From NCBI GenBank assembly GCA_021157415.1, contig JAGGWN010000095.1:1-48908 (forward strand): a stretch of 48,908 bases of DNA. The letters are read 5' to 3'. Under the pieces are notes generated by a model. That model was not told the origin of the DNA. It did no database searches and saw nothing but the letters and a program-made list of their open reading frames with translations. Position 1 is the first letter of the stretch. Each line of letters begins with the position of its first letter. This document shows positions 28,357-36,273 of this stretch, in pieces. A program made the position numbers and the translations under genes. Source of the DNA: Bacteroidales bacterium. Its GTDB lineage: Bacteria > Bacteroidota > Bacteroidia > Bacteroidales > VadinHA17.

Positions 28357-29052
28357 ATGAAAGTCTCGGATCCAAAAAATGGCATACAGGAAGTTCTTGA
28401 TAATTCCTGGATATTTAAGGATTTTTCTGCAGAGGACAAAGTGGCTGTGGCAGAAAACAGCAGTCTGGTCCGATACCACAGTAAAGATATCTTATTCAGG
28501 CAGCATACGCGTACATCACATGCGATGTATGTGGTTTCAGGGCTTGTAAAAGTCTATAAAGAGAGTGGAGCCGGCCATTCGGTGACCTTGAAGATTATTT
28601 CAGGCAATCAGTTTGTTGGCCTGGATACCATTTACGCAGAGAGTGAATACCAGTATTCCGGCTCAGCGATTGTGGACACCATAGTCTTGATCATTGACTT
28701 CGGAACATTCAACAACCTGGTATTATCCAACGGCCGGTTTGCTTTGGACCTGATCAGGATGCTCAGTAAGGATTCTCTGTATATCTTCCAACGTCTGAAT
28801 AGTCAGACCCATAAACAACTCCCGGGAAGAATTGCTGATGTTTTGCTGTATTTATCCGAGGAGATTTTTCATTCCTATGCATTTGAGTTTCCGCTTACCC
28901 GTCATGAGCTGGCCGAACTGGCCGGGACCACTAAAGAGAGTTTTATACGAACTATTAATGAATTCAAGCATGACAAGATCATTCAACTGGAAGGCAGGAA
29001 AGTTGAGATTAAGAGTCTTGATATCGTAAAAATACTCAGTGAACTGGGATAG
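28357..29052 (+). CDS. Crp/Fnr-family transcriptional regulator
   Basis: The 231-residue regulator has an N-terminal cyclic-nucleotide-type effector fold (about 15-130: FKDFSAEDKVAVAENSSLVRYHSKDILFRQHTRTSHAMYVVSGLVKVYKES), a long dimer helix (FALDLIRMLSKDSLYIFQRLN) and a C-terminal winged helix (LTRHELAELAGTTKESFIRTINEFKHDKIIQLEGRKVEI). The recognition helix has K-E-S-F-I-R at the place of R-E-T-V-G-R in Crp, keeping the Glu and the last Arg that read TGA half-sites. The N-terminus has no Cys cluster, so it is not an oxygen-sensing iron-sulfur FNR; its ligand is unknown. The GTG at 28354 directly before the ATG is an alternative start. It lies opposite a receiver gene and 21 bases before gamma-glutamyltransferase, with which it may be co-transcribed. 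Confidence 0.93.
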   Translation: MKVSDPKNGIQEVLDNSWIFKDFSAEDKVAVAENSSLVRYHSKDILFRQHTRTSHAMYVVSGLVKVYKESGAGHSVTLKIISGNQFVGLDTIYAESEYQYSGSAIVDTIVLIIDFGTFNNLVLSNGRFALDLIRMLSKDSLYIFQRLNSQTHKQLPGRIADVLLYLSEEIFHSYAFEFPLTRHELAELAGTTKESFIRTINEFKHDKIIQLEGRKVEIKSLDIVKILSELG

Positions 29053-29073
29053 ATCTTACAGAATATTTATTTT

Positions 29074-30768
29074 ATGCGAAAAGTTAGTGTTTTAGTTATC
29101 TTTTCTTTAGGGTTTGTATTTGCCTGTCAATCACCGGCTACAAAGAACCATAGAACCGGCCTGATAGCGGATCACGGTGTGGTGGTGTCTGCTCATCCGG
29201 AGGCTTCCCGAATCGGAAAAATGATACTGGAAGAGGGAGGGAATGCCGTGGATGCTGCTGTGGCTACTGGTTTTGCATTGGCTGTTTGTTATCCCGATGC
29301 AGGAAATATCGGTGGTGGGGGATTTATGGTGATCCGTTTCCGGGAGGGTCATACCGCCGCTCTTGACTACCGGGAAAAAGCCCCTCTCCGGGCTTATGAA
29401 GAAATGTTCCAGGATGCGGCGGGCCATGTTATACCCGGATTAAGTTTGGACAGTGATCTGGCGGTCGGCGTTCCCGGTTCGGTTGCCGGATTGCTTAAAG
29501 CTCTGGATAAATATGGCTTGTTATCTTTGCAACAAGTAATACAACCGGCCATAGATCTGGCAGAAAAAGGATTCCCTGTAACCCTGAAACAGGCCAAACG
29601 ACTTAATCAGTATAAGGAAGCATTTCTCCGCGCCAACCGTTTTGTTCCTGCTTTTGTAAAGGATGTACCCTGGAAAGAAGGGGATACCCTGGTGCAGACA
29701 GATCTGGCGAATGCCTTGAAAATGATCAGGGATCATGGCAGGGATGGTTTTTATAAAGGACCCGTTGCCAAGGCGTTTCTGGATCAGATAAAGCAGGATA
29801 ATGGCTGGATCACCCAACAAGACCTGGATGTGTATCGCGCCATATGGCGGGAACCCCTGATGGCCGTTTACAAAAACTACAAGGTAATTTCCATGCCCCC
29901 TCCTTCAAGCGGAGGGGTTGCCCTGATACAGTTATTGAATATGGTTGAACCGTGGCCCATAGGTAAGTGGGGATGGAATACCCCAGAGTCGGTGCATGTG
30001 ATGGTAGCTGCTGAAAAAAGAGTATATGCTGACAGGGCCAGGTTTCTAGGTGACCCGGATTTTGTGGATATACCTGTAACAAAGTTGATTGACAAAGATT
30101 ATTGCAGGGAAAGGATGAGGGGCTTTTCGCTGAAAAGAGTTATCCCTTCGGACAGTATATCTCATGGGAAACCTATAGGATACGAGAGCAGGGAGACCAC
30201 CCATTATTCTGTTGTGGATGGAGAAGGCAATGCAGTGGCCGTTACTACTACCTTAAATCGTAGCTACGGGAATAAAGTAGTGGTGAAAGACGCGGGATTT
30301 TTGCTGAATAATGAGATGGATGATTTTAGCGCAAAACCGGGAACCCCAAACTCTTACGGTCTGATAGGAGGGAGAGCAAATGCCATTGAACCGGCAAAAC
30401 GAATGTTAAGCTCTATGACTCCCACCATACTTGAAAAGGATGGTCAGTTGTTTATGGTGGTAGGATCTCCGGGAGGTTCGACCATCATCACTTCGGTCTT
30501 CCAAACAGTACTGAATGTGACGGAACATCATATGACTATGCAGGAAGCAGTGAATGCCGGAAGGTTCCACCATCAATGGAAACCAGACATGATTTTCTAT
30601 GAAAAGAGTGCGCTGGACCGTTTGACAAAAGACAGATTGAAACAAATGGGTTATGCGTTGAAACTACGTAGTTCTATCGGTAGAGTTGATGCTGTCAGGG
30701 TATGGCCTGACGGCAAAAGAGAAGGAGGTGCGGACCCACGAGGAGATGATACTGCTACCGGTTTTTAA
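29074..30768 (+). CDS. ggt: Gamma-glutamyltransferase
   Basis: This Ntn-hydrolase cleaves gamma-glutamyl bonds of glutathione and related amides and transfers the glutamyl group to water or amino acids. The 564-residue precursor has a lipoprotein signal (VLVIFSLGFVFAC, Cys18), so it is probably exported and membrane-anchored. The large-subunit part shows EEGGNAVDAAVATGFALAVCYPDAGNIGGGGFMV, YREKAP and LAVGVPGSVAGL, with AEKRVYADRARFLGDPDF later. Self-cleavage makes the small subunit start at the catalytic T375 of TTHYSVVD, and the C-terminal part keeps TTTLNRSYGNKVVV, LNNEMDDF, MLSSMTPTIL and GSPGGSTIITSVFQTVLN. It lies 21 bases behind the Crp/Fnr gene without a promoter box in the gap, so it may be controlled with it. 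The stop overlaps the head of the intergenic repeat at 30762. Confidence 0.95.
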   Translation: MRKVSVLVIFSLGFVFACQSPATKNHRTGLIADHGVVVSAHPEASRIGKMILEEGGNAVDAAVATGFALAVCYPDAGNIGGGGFMVIRFREGHTAALDYREKAPLRAYEEMFQDAAGHVIPGLSLDSDLAVGVPGSVAGLLKALDKYGLLSLQQVIQPAIDLAEKGFPVTLKQAKRLNQYKEAFLRANRFVPAFVKDVPWKEGDTLVQTDLANALKMIRDHGRDGFYKGPVAKAFLDQIKQDNGWITQQDLDVYRAIWREPLMAVYKNYKVISMPPPSSGGVALIQLLNMVEPWPIGKWGWNTPESVHVMVAAEKRVYADRARFLGDPDFVDIPVTKLIDKDYCRERMRGFSLKRVIPSDSISHGKPIGYESRETTHYSVVDGEGNAVAVTTTLNRSYGNKVVVKDAGFLLNNEMDDFSAKPGTPNSYGLIGGRANAIEPAKRMLSSMTPTILEKDGQLFMVVGSPGGSTIITSVFQTVLNVTEHHMTMQEAVNAGRFHHQWKPDMIFYEKSALDRLTKDRLKQMGYALKLRSSIGRVDAVRVWPDGKREGGADPRGDDTATGF

Positions 30769-30781
30769 TCCGCCTTCGCGT
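30762..30781. repeat. Dispersed intergenic repeat, copy 2
   Basis: This matches the copy at 21171-21190 at 19 of 20 bases. It begins inside the last codons of gamma-glutamyltransferase and includes its stop codon, so the gene end coincides with the repeat edge. Confidence 0.6.
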
Positions 30782-30919
30782 GCCGCTATGGATGCCAACT
30801 GTGTCTTTCGAAGACTCTCAGGCGAAGCAAGGTGCTAAAACTTTCACCGGCGGCTGTAGCCTTTGGATGAGGCCTCAGCGACAGCGTGCCTGCCCGAATG
30901 AATTTGTTCAGGTGGTCGG

Positions 30920-30954
30920 ACGGGCCCGCCCGGTGTAGTTCATTAAAATTTTTA
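30920..30954. repeat. Repeat tail shared with 42729-42764
   Basis: The segment begins ACGGGCCCGCC and ends GTAGTTCATTAAAATTTTTA. The second copy reads ACGGGCCTGCT and GTAGTTCATCAAAATTCTTA in the same order. The 20-base end differs at only two positions, both T to C, so the two sites are related. Confidence 0.6.
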
Positions 30955-31065
30955 TACATCAGGTAACAATTTTATAAATGTATAGTATAAGGGGTAATAG
31001 TGAATACAGAAAAAGATTTCAGGTAAAATTTTTTATCTGAAATTATTTTAATACTTTTATGTTTG

Positions 31066-31073
31066 TATTTTTG
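31066..31073 (+). promoter_or_regulatory. -7 promoter box (TATTTTTG)
   Basis: It matches TAnnTTTG exactly and lies 43 bases before ATG 31117. The DNA upstream is AT-rich, and a -33 TTTG is not clear. Confidence 0.4.
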
Positions 31074-31116
31074 TGGGTAAGATATCTGTTAGTTAACCTA
31101 AAAAGTTCAGGTTCTT

Positions 31117-32277
31117 ATGAATAAACCAATAAAGACCTTCTTTATCATCCTGGTAATTTTGTCTCTTATACCGGGATATCTCCTATTCAAATGGGTATTT
31201 CAGCCTAAAAAAGAATTAAACATCTTAATACTGGACAAAACGGTCCCTTCCTTTTTAAGAGAAAATCACCGTTCGTTCAATTGGATTCTGACACATGAAA
31301 AATATGTAAAACCGGATAAAAAGAGATATAATTATACCAAAGACTATTTCGGTTTTTTCCCGCTAAAACCTCAGCGTAGCAAACAGTATGAAATAAAGAG
31401 AATACGGCTGTCCAAGGTTATTGAGCTGGCTGACTCATTTGATATGGCCTATTACACAGATACATATGGGGTTTATTTTAACGACTGGTATAAGGGAAAC
31501 AACAGAACACGGAGATCCAGAAAAATATACGGTGGAACCAATAACAATGACTATTTATTCCTAAAAGAAATGAAAGCCAGGAAGAAATTGTTCATTGGGG
31601 AATATGATATCCTGGCTTATCCTACCGATTTGCTGGAAAGAACAAAAACAGAAGAATTGTTTGATCTTAAATGGACCGAATGGCTGGGAAAATATTTTTC
31701 GTCACTGGATTCCATTAAAAATCCCGATCTTCCCAAATGGATCATGGATATCTATCGGGATCAATACCATAAACCATGGACCTTTAAGCATGGGGGGATT
31801 GTTTTTGTAAGTTTTAACAACCGGGTTGTTGTTCTGGAAGATAAAAAGGATCTTGATTTTGGAGTCCCTTATATTTATACCACTGACTATGGTCAGAAAA
31901 AATTCGGTTTGCCTTATAAAGTTGTTTTTCCATCCTGGTTTGAGGTGGTAGATCCCGGTAACAACAAGGTAGTTTCATCCTTTAAGATCCATGTGAATAA
32001 TCTGGGGGATTCCATTCTTACCAGTAATTCTATTCCCAATCAATTTCCGGCTGTACTGGAGAGCAGCACTGAATATCCGCATTTTTATTTTGCCGGAAAT
32101 TTTTCCAATAATCCGATTTATCTGAGAACGGCCTATTTCCCTGGTTATGAAAAGTTCTGTCAGAAAATTGGTGTTCCTTTCCTGAAGAAAAAGAGTTATT
32201 TCTACTGGCATTTTTATCAACCTTTGATGACCCATATTCTGGATCAGTATTATACTGAAAGGAAGGGAATGAAATAA
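31117..32277 (+). CDS. Membrane-anchored protein of unknown function
   Basis: I do not recognise a named family. The 386 residues start with one transmembrane anchor or uncleaved signal (FFIILVILSLIPGYLLFKWVF, about 8-30), and the rest should lie in the periplasm. The opening of the soluble part (LNILILDKTVPSFLRENHRSFNWIL) and SFDMAYYTDTYGVYFNDWY look like the strands and loops of a class I glutamine-amidotransferase-like or similar Rossmann-type fold. LFIGEYDILAYPTDLLERTKTEELFDLKWTEWLGKYFSSL and PLPKWIM-type text with WTFKHGGIVFVS follow. No clear catalytic Cys-His pair is visible, so it could be a pseudo-enzyme that binds a ligand. It is flanked by its own promoter box and a strong terminator, so it is a single-gene unit. 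The role is open. Confidence 0.72.
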   Translation: MNKPIKTFFIILVILSLIPGYLLFKWVFQPKKELNILILDKTVPSFLRENHRSFNWILTHEKYVKPDKKRYNYTKDYFGFFPLKPQRSKQYEIKRIRLSKVIELADSFDMAYYTDTYGVYFNDWYKGNNRTRRSRKIYGGTNNNDYLFLKEMKARKKLFIGEYDILAYPTDLLERTKTEELFDLKWTEWLGKYFSSLDSIKNPDLPKWIMDIYRDQYHKPWTFKHGGIVFVSFNNRVVVLEDKKDLDFGVPYIYTTDYGQKKFGLPYKVVFPSWFEVVDPGNNKVVSSFKIHVNNLGDSILTSNSIPNQFPAVLESSTEYPHFYFAGNFSNNPIYLRTAYFPGYEKFCQKIGVPFLKKKSYFYWHFYQPLMTHILDQYYTERKGMK

Positions 32278-32296
32278 TAATATTTGAAAATCCGGT

Positions 32297-32334
32297 AAAA
32301 AGGTGTTTGTTCGTCAAACGCCTTTTTATTTTTT
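32297..32334 (+). terminator. Rho-independent terminator
   Basis: A 13-bp stem (AAAAAGGTGTTTG with CAAACGCCTTTTT, one G-U pair) encloses the loop TTCGT and runs into ATTTTTT. It ends the transcript of the unknown protein just before the nitrilase gene. Confidence 0.85.
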
Positions 32335-32345
32335 AAGCGGCACCC

Positions 32346-33125
32346 ATGAGTAAGTTAACGATTTCTCTGGTACAGTATGATATCGTATGGCATCGACCCG
32401 CGGATAATCTCAGGCGTTTGAACCGTCTTATTCAGCCTTTGGCCGGGCATACCGATTTAATACTCCTTCCCGAAATGTTTTCCACCGGATTTACCATGGA
32501 TCCGGAAACCTGGTTTGAGGAGCCGGAAGGGCCTGTGTATGTCTGGCTGCATACGATGGCTGGTGAGACAGGGTCTTGCATAGTTGGAAGCTATATTGTC
32601 CGGGAAAACGGCAACTATTATAACAGACTCTTATATGTTTTTCCCGACGGAAAAGAATATATGTATGATAAACGGCATCTTTTCAGAATGGGAGAGGAGC
32701 ATTTACATTATACACCGGGAAATCAGCGTGTTGTAATTCCTTTCCGGAATTTTCGTATCAAACCTTTTATTTGTTACGATTTGCGTTTTCCGGTATGGAT
32801 CCGGAGCCGGAACGATGCCGATCTTTTGATTTTCGTGGCCAACTGGCCGGCAAGCCGGAGAAACGTATGGAATACCCTGCTGAAAGCCCGTGCTATTGAA
32901 AATCAGGTATATGTGGCCGGGGTGAACAGGATCGGGAAAGATGGGAAAAACATTGCTTATTCCGGAGATACATCAGTCATTTCGCCCAAGGGCAACATAC
33001 TGGCTTCACTTGAAACGGGAAGAGAAGGAGTTTTAACCTGTTCAGTAGATCTCAATGAACTGCAGCAATTCCGTGAAAAATTTCCCGTACACCTGGATGC
33101 TGATGATTTTACCCTTTTTGACTAA
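32346..33125 (+). CDS. yafV: Nitrilase-superfamily omega-amidase (YafV type)
   Basis: The 259-residue carbon-nitrogen hydrolase has the Glu-Lys-Cys triad in place: E43 in LLPEMFSTGF, K109 in YDKRHLFRMGEE and C143 in IKPFICYDLRFPVWIR. The FSTGFTMDPE, HLFRMGEEH and FVANWPASRRNVWNTLLKARAIENQVYVAGVNRIGKDG blocks are those of the YafV/omega-amidase branch, which hydrolyses 2-oxoglutaramate and similar omega-amides to 2-oxoacids, a repair step after glutamine or methionine transamination. The gene has 12 bases between the terminator and the ATG, so its promoter must lie upstream of or within that hairpin region. It converges on the FAD/Fe-S oxidoreductase gene, with only seven bases between the two stop codons. 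Confidence 0.92.
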   Translation: MSKLTISLVQYDIVWHRPADNLRRLNRLIQPLAGHTDLILLPEMFSTGFTMDPETWFEEPEGPVYVWLHTMAGETGSCIVGSYIVRENGNYYNRLLYVFPDGKEYMYDKRHLFRMGEEHLHYTPGNQRVVIPFRNFRIKPFICYDLRFPVWIRSRNDADLLIFVANWPASRRNVWNTLLKARAIENQVYVAGVNRIGKDGKNIAYSGDTSVISPKGNILASLETGREGVLTCSVDLNELQQFREKFPVHLDADDFTLFD

Positions 33126-33132
33126 ACGGTTG

Positions 33133-36066
33133 TTAATTTCTTTCTTTTGCAAGTGCATGATACAGAATATTAACAGGATGCATGGCTTCCCTCTCCGTAC
33201 CTTCTTTGATCTGGTGCCGGCAACTGGTGCCGGGAGCAGCAATGAGTACTTCCGGATCTGTTTTGCGTACGGCAGGAAAAAGTACCAGTTCCCCTATTTT
33301 CATGGATAAAGAATAATGTTCTTTTTCGAAACCGAAAGAACCTGCCATTCCACAGCAACCGGAAGGAATTTCTTCAACTGTGTAATTTTCAGGGAAAGAG
33401 AGTATTTGTAAGGTATAACGAGTTGAGCTGAGTGCTTTTTGATAACAGTGACCATGAAGTTTGATGTGTTTTTTCTCTTTGGTAAACCATTCTTTTTTGA
33501 TTTTTCCCGAAGAAAATTCCCGGGCCAGGAATTCATCTGCCGTCAGGGTATTACGGGCCAGCTTTTGTGCATCCTGCTTCAGAGAGTCCCCTACCAGATC
33601 CGGATATTCGTCCCGGAAACTCAAAATGGCAGATGGTTCTATACCTATCAACGGAGACTCTTCCGTAACAATGTCTTTGAATATCTCCACGTTCCGGATG
33701 GCAATTCTGCGGGCCTTTTTTATCAGTCCCTTGGAAAGGAAAGTCCGTCCGCTTTCGGCATGAGGAGGTGTTTCCACCCTGTATCCCAAACGGGTTAACA
33801 ACAACATGGCTTTCTTTCCGGTATCCACATCCTGATAGTTGGTGAACTCGTCAATAAAAAGAAAAACTGTTCCCAGGGGATGGACTGGCTGGTGTTCTGA
33901 CAGATGTTTCCTGACCCAATGGCGAAGGCTGTGATGGGCCAGCAAAGGCATGGACCTCTCCTGGGCAAAGCCGATGGTTTTTTTGATGATGCCTGAAAAG
34001 AAACGATTTTTCATAAAGAAGTTGTAAACAGTCGGGAACAGCATGCCTGCCTTCTGGATGGTATTGTACCAGGCGATAAGACGGGTACGTAAAGGTATGC
34101 CGTGGGCATCATAATAATGCTGTAGAAACTCGGCCTTCAAGCGGGTGATATCCACACTGGAAGGGCATTCCGATTTACAACCCTTGCAGGAAAGACAGAG
34201 ATCCAGCACGTTGTACAGACGCGGATCATCAAGCGGATCTTCTTTCTTTGCTTGTGTTATCACTTCCCGCAACAGATTAGCCCGGGCCCGGGTCGTTTTG
34301 TCTTCATCATGGGTAGCCATGTAGCTTGGGCACATGACTCCTCCGGATTTTTCAGTTTTACGACAGTCTCCCGAGCCGTTGCATTTTTCCGCAGCCCTCA
34401 GGTAACCTCCCGTGGACGAAAAATCAAAGTAGGTTTTAATCTCTTTCACCGGTATCTTCGGATCCATCCGCAGGAACCTGTTCATAGGAGGGGTGTCGGT
34501 GATTTTTCCCGGATTCAGGATGCCATAGGGGTCGAAAGTGTTCTTTATCTCCTTAAAAATCCGGTAAATATTTTCCCCTACCATCAGGGGGATGAACTCG
34601 CCGCGTAACCGGCCGTCACCATGTTCACCGCTGAGAGATCCCCGGTATTTCTTTACCAGTCTTGCCATTTCTTCTCCGAGGGTGTGAAAAAGCTCTACAT
34701 CTGCCGGATTACGCAGGTTAAGAATAGGTCTCAAATGCAATTCCCCGGATCCGATGTGTGCATAGTAAACGCAGGATTTGTCGTATTTTTTCAAGAGTTT
34801 GTCAACATCTGCCATGTACGCAGGCAAATCATTTACACGCACAGCCGTGTCTTCCATCAGGGCAACCGGTTTGGCATCTCCTTTCATATTGGCAAGAACC
34901 CCCAGTCCTGCTTTTCTCAGATTCCAAACTTTATCAACATCAGGGCCATATAACACCGGAAAAGCATAGCCATAACCGGCGTTTTGCATGTCTTCTTCCA
35001 GGTGTTTGGCGATTTTGGCAATCTCTTCATGCGTATCCCGCGCAAACTCCACGAGCAACAAAGCCCCCGGATCCCCTTCGATGAAAAAACGGTTTTTCTT
35101 TTGTTCCAGGTTGTCTTTGGTCAGTTCCAAAACGGTTTTGTCCATCAGCTCTACGGCCCCGGGTTGATGTCTCAGGGCAATAAGATTGGCCTTGAAGGCA
35201 TCAGGTATCTCTTTAAGATGAACACAAACAAGCCCTTTTTCAGGGGGAGGTGACGGGACCAGATTGAATTTAATGGCAGTGGTAATGGCCAGGGTTCCTT
35301 CCGAGCCTGCCAGAAGCTTGGCCAGGTTAAAAGGAATGCCATTGCCCGTAAACGGATCGGTTTCCAGCAGCAGATCAAGGGCATAACCATTGTTGCGACG
35401 ATGAATAGCAGGGTGTGGAAACTCCCTGCGTATCTCTTCTTGTATTTCTTTGTCAGAAAGGATCTCATGAATCTTCTTGTAGATCTTCCCTTCCAAATCA
35501 TCCTGTTGTGTTTTGGACAAAAAAGCATCCTTATCCAGTGGACCAAAGATTACTTTGCTGCCATCACTCAGGAGGGTCTCTACTTCAAGGGTATGATCTC
35601 GGGTGCTGCCGTATAGAATTGAGTGAGATCCGCATGAATTGTTTCCCAGCATCCCGGCAAGCATACACCGGTTGGATGTGGATGTTTCCGGACCAAAAAA
35701 CAAACCATAAGGTTTCAAATACTGGTTCAGCTCGTCCGGGATTACCCCCGGTTCAACACGTACCCAATGTTCTTTGGTATTCAGCTCCAGAATTTGGGTA
35801 AAATATCTTGAAACATCTAACACCAACCCTTTTCCCACAACCTGTCCGGCCAGTGATGTTCCGGCTGCACGGGGGATTACGGGAATGTCATTTTCCCGTG
35901 CAAAAGCCAGGATATGGCAAATATCTTCCTGGTCTTTGGGTCTGGTAACAGCCCAAGGCATTTCCCGGTATTCGGAAGCATCTGTGGCATACAGCATCTT
36001 GGTAACCTCATCCCAGTAAATGTCACCTTTTATTTTTTCGGAAAGTTTTTCGTACAGTGAATCCAT
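33133..36066 (-). CDS. FAD-linked oxidase fused to Fe-S/CCG domains (D-lactate or glycolate dehydrogenase type)
   Basis: This 977-residue fusion has a GlcD-like FAD part (DIPVIPRAAGTSLAGQVVGKGLVLDVSRYF, NRCMLAGMLGNNSCGSHSI, LAGSEGTLAITTAIKFNLV, SLSGEHGDGRLRGEFIPLMVGE, FDPYGILNPGKI) over the first 520 residues. A ferredoxin-like region follows with CNGSGDCRKTEKSGGVMCPSYMATHDED and CLSCKGCKSECPSSVD, the ligands for two [4Fe-4S] clusters. The last third has CCG domains (HGHCYQKAL and CCGMAGSFGFEKEHY). Such single-chain enzymes oxidise D-2-hydroxyacids, D-lactate above all, and pass electrons to quinone or a ferredoxin-like carrier. The substrate cannot be read from the sequence. A glycerol-3-phosphate or 2-hydroxyglutarate role is also possible. 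A TATGTTTG box lies 49 bases upstream, and it is divergent from the acyl-phosphate operon. Confidence 0.9.
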   Translation of the reverse strand: MDSLYEKLSEKIKGDIYWDEVTKMLYATDASEYREMPWAVTRPKDQEDICHILAFARENDIPVIPRAAGTSLAGQVVGKGLVLDVSRYFTQILELNTKEHWVRVEPGVIPDELNQYLKPYGLFFGPETSTSNRCMLAGMLGNNSCGSHSILYGSTRDHTLEVETLLSDGSKVIFGPLDKDAFLSKTQQDDLEGKIYKKIHEILSDKEIQEEIRREFPHPAIHRRNNGYALDLLLETDPFTGNGIPFNLAKLLAGSEGTLAITTAIKFNLVPSPPPEKGLVCVHLKEIPDAFKANLIALRHQPGAVELMDKTVLELTKDNLEQKKNRFFIEGDPGALLLVEFARDTHEEIAKIAKHLEEDMQNAGYGYAFPVLYGPDVDKVWNLRKAGLGVLANMKGDAKPVALMEDTAVRVNDLPAYMADVDKLLKKYDKSCVYYAHIGSGELHLRPILNLRNPADVELFHTLGEEMARLVKKYRGSLSGEHGDGRLRGEFIPLMVGENIYRIFKEIKNTFDPYGILNPGKITDTPPMNRFLRMDPKIPVKEIKTYFDFSSTGGYLRAAEKCNGSGDCRKTEKSGGVMCPSYMATHDEDKTTRARANLLREVITQAKKEDPLDDPRLYNVLDLCLSCKGCKSECPSSVDITRLKAEFLQHYYDAHGIPLRTRLIAWYNTIQKAGMLFPTVYNFFMKNRFFSGIIKKTIGFAQERSMPLLAHHSLRHWVRKHLSEHQPVHPLGTVFLFIDEFTNYQDVDTGKKAMLLLTRLGYRVETPPHAESGRTFLSKGLIKKARRIAIRNVEIFKDIVTEESPLIGIEPSAILSFRDEYPDLVGDSLKQDAQKLARNTLTADEFLAREFSSGKIKKEWFTKEKKHIKLHGHCYQKALSSTRYTLQILSFPENYTVEEIPSGCCGMAGSFGFEKEHYSLSMKIGELVLFPAVRKTDPEVLIAAPGTSCRHQIKEGTEREAMHPVNILYHALAKERN

Positions 36067-36114
36067 GAGAAACAGATCTTAGAGGGAGAGGGAGTAAAAA
36101 TAAATTAAAAATAT

Positions 36115-36122
36115 CAAACATA
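36115..36122 (-). promoter_or_regulatory. -7 promoter box for the FAD/Fe-S oxidase (TATGTTTG)
   Basis: It is an exact TAnnTTTG match on the minus strand, 49 bases before the start at 36066. No -33 TTTG is clear. Confidence 0.4.
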
Positions 36123-36228
36123 ACAGTTTTTATCTTTCCTTACCGGCATTTTCCTTGATTTGTTGTATAACAGCAAAACCTTATGATATTAGTCATTTGA
36201 ATAACTTTAAAAAGGTATGAAATTTAAC

Positions 36229-36236
36229 TACTTTTA
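36229..36236 (+). promoter_or_regulatory. Weak -7 box for the pta operon (TACTTTTA)
   Basis: It differs from TAnnTTTG only in the last base and lies 38 bases before the pta start. The 207-base divergent gap shows no better plus-strand candidate. Confidence 0.25.
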
Positions 36237-36273
36237 CAGCCAACAAAAAAATAATATAACTAACTGATAAACA

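Larger units (their letters stand above)
30769..31116. other. Repeat-rich intergenic region after ggt
   Basis: No gene is seen in these 348 bases. The stretch starts with the copy-2 repeat and goes on with about 160 bases that are richer in GC than nearby gaps. It contains a repeat tail shared with 42729-42764 and ends with the promoter of the next gene at 31066-31073. Confidence 0.6.
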
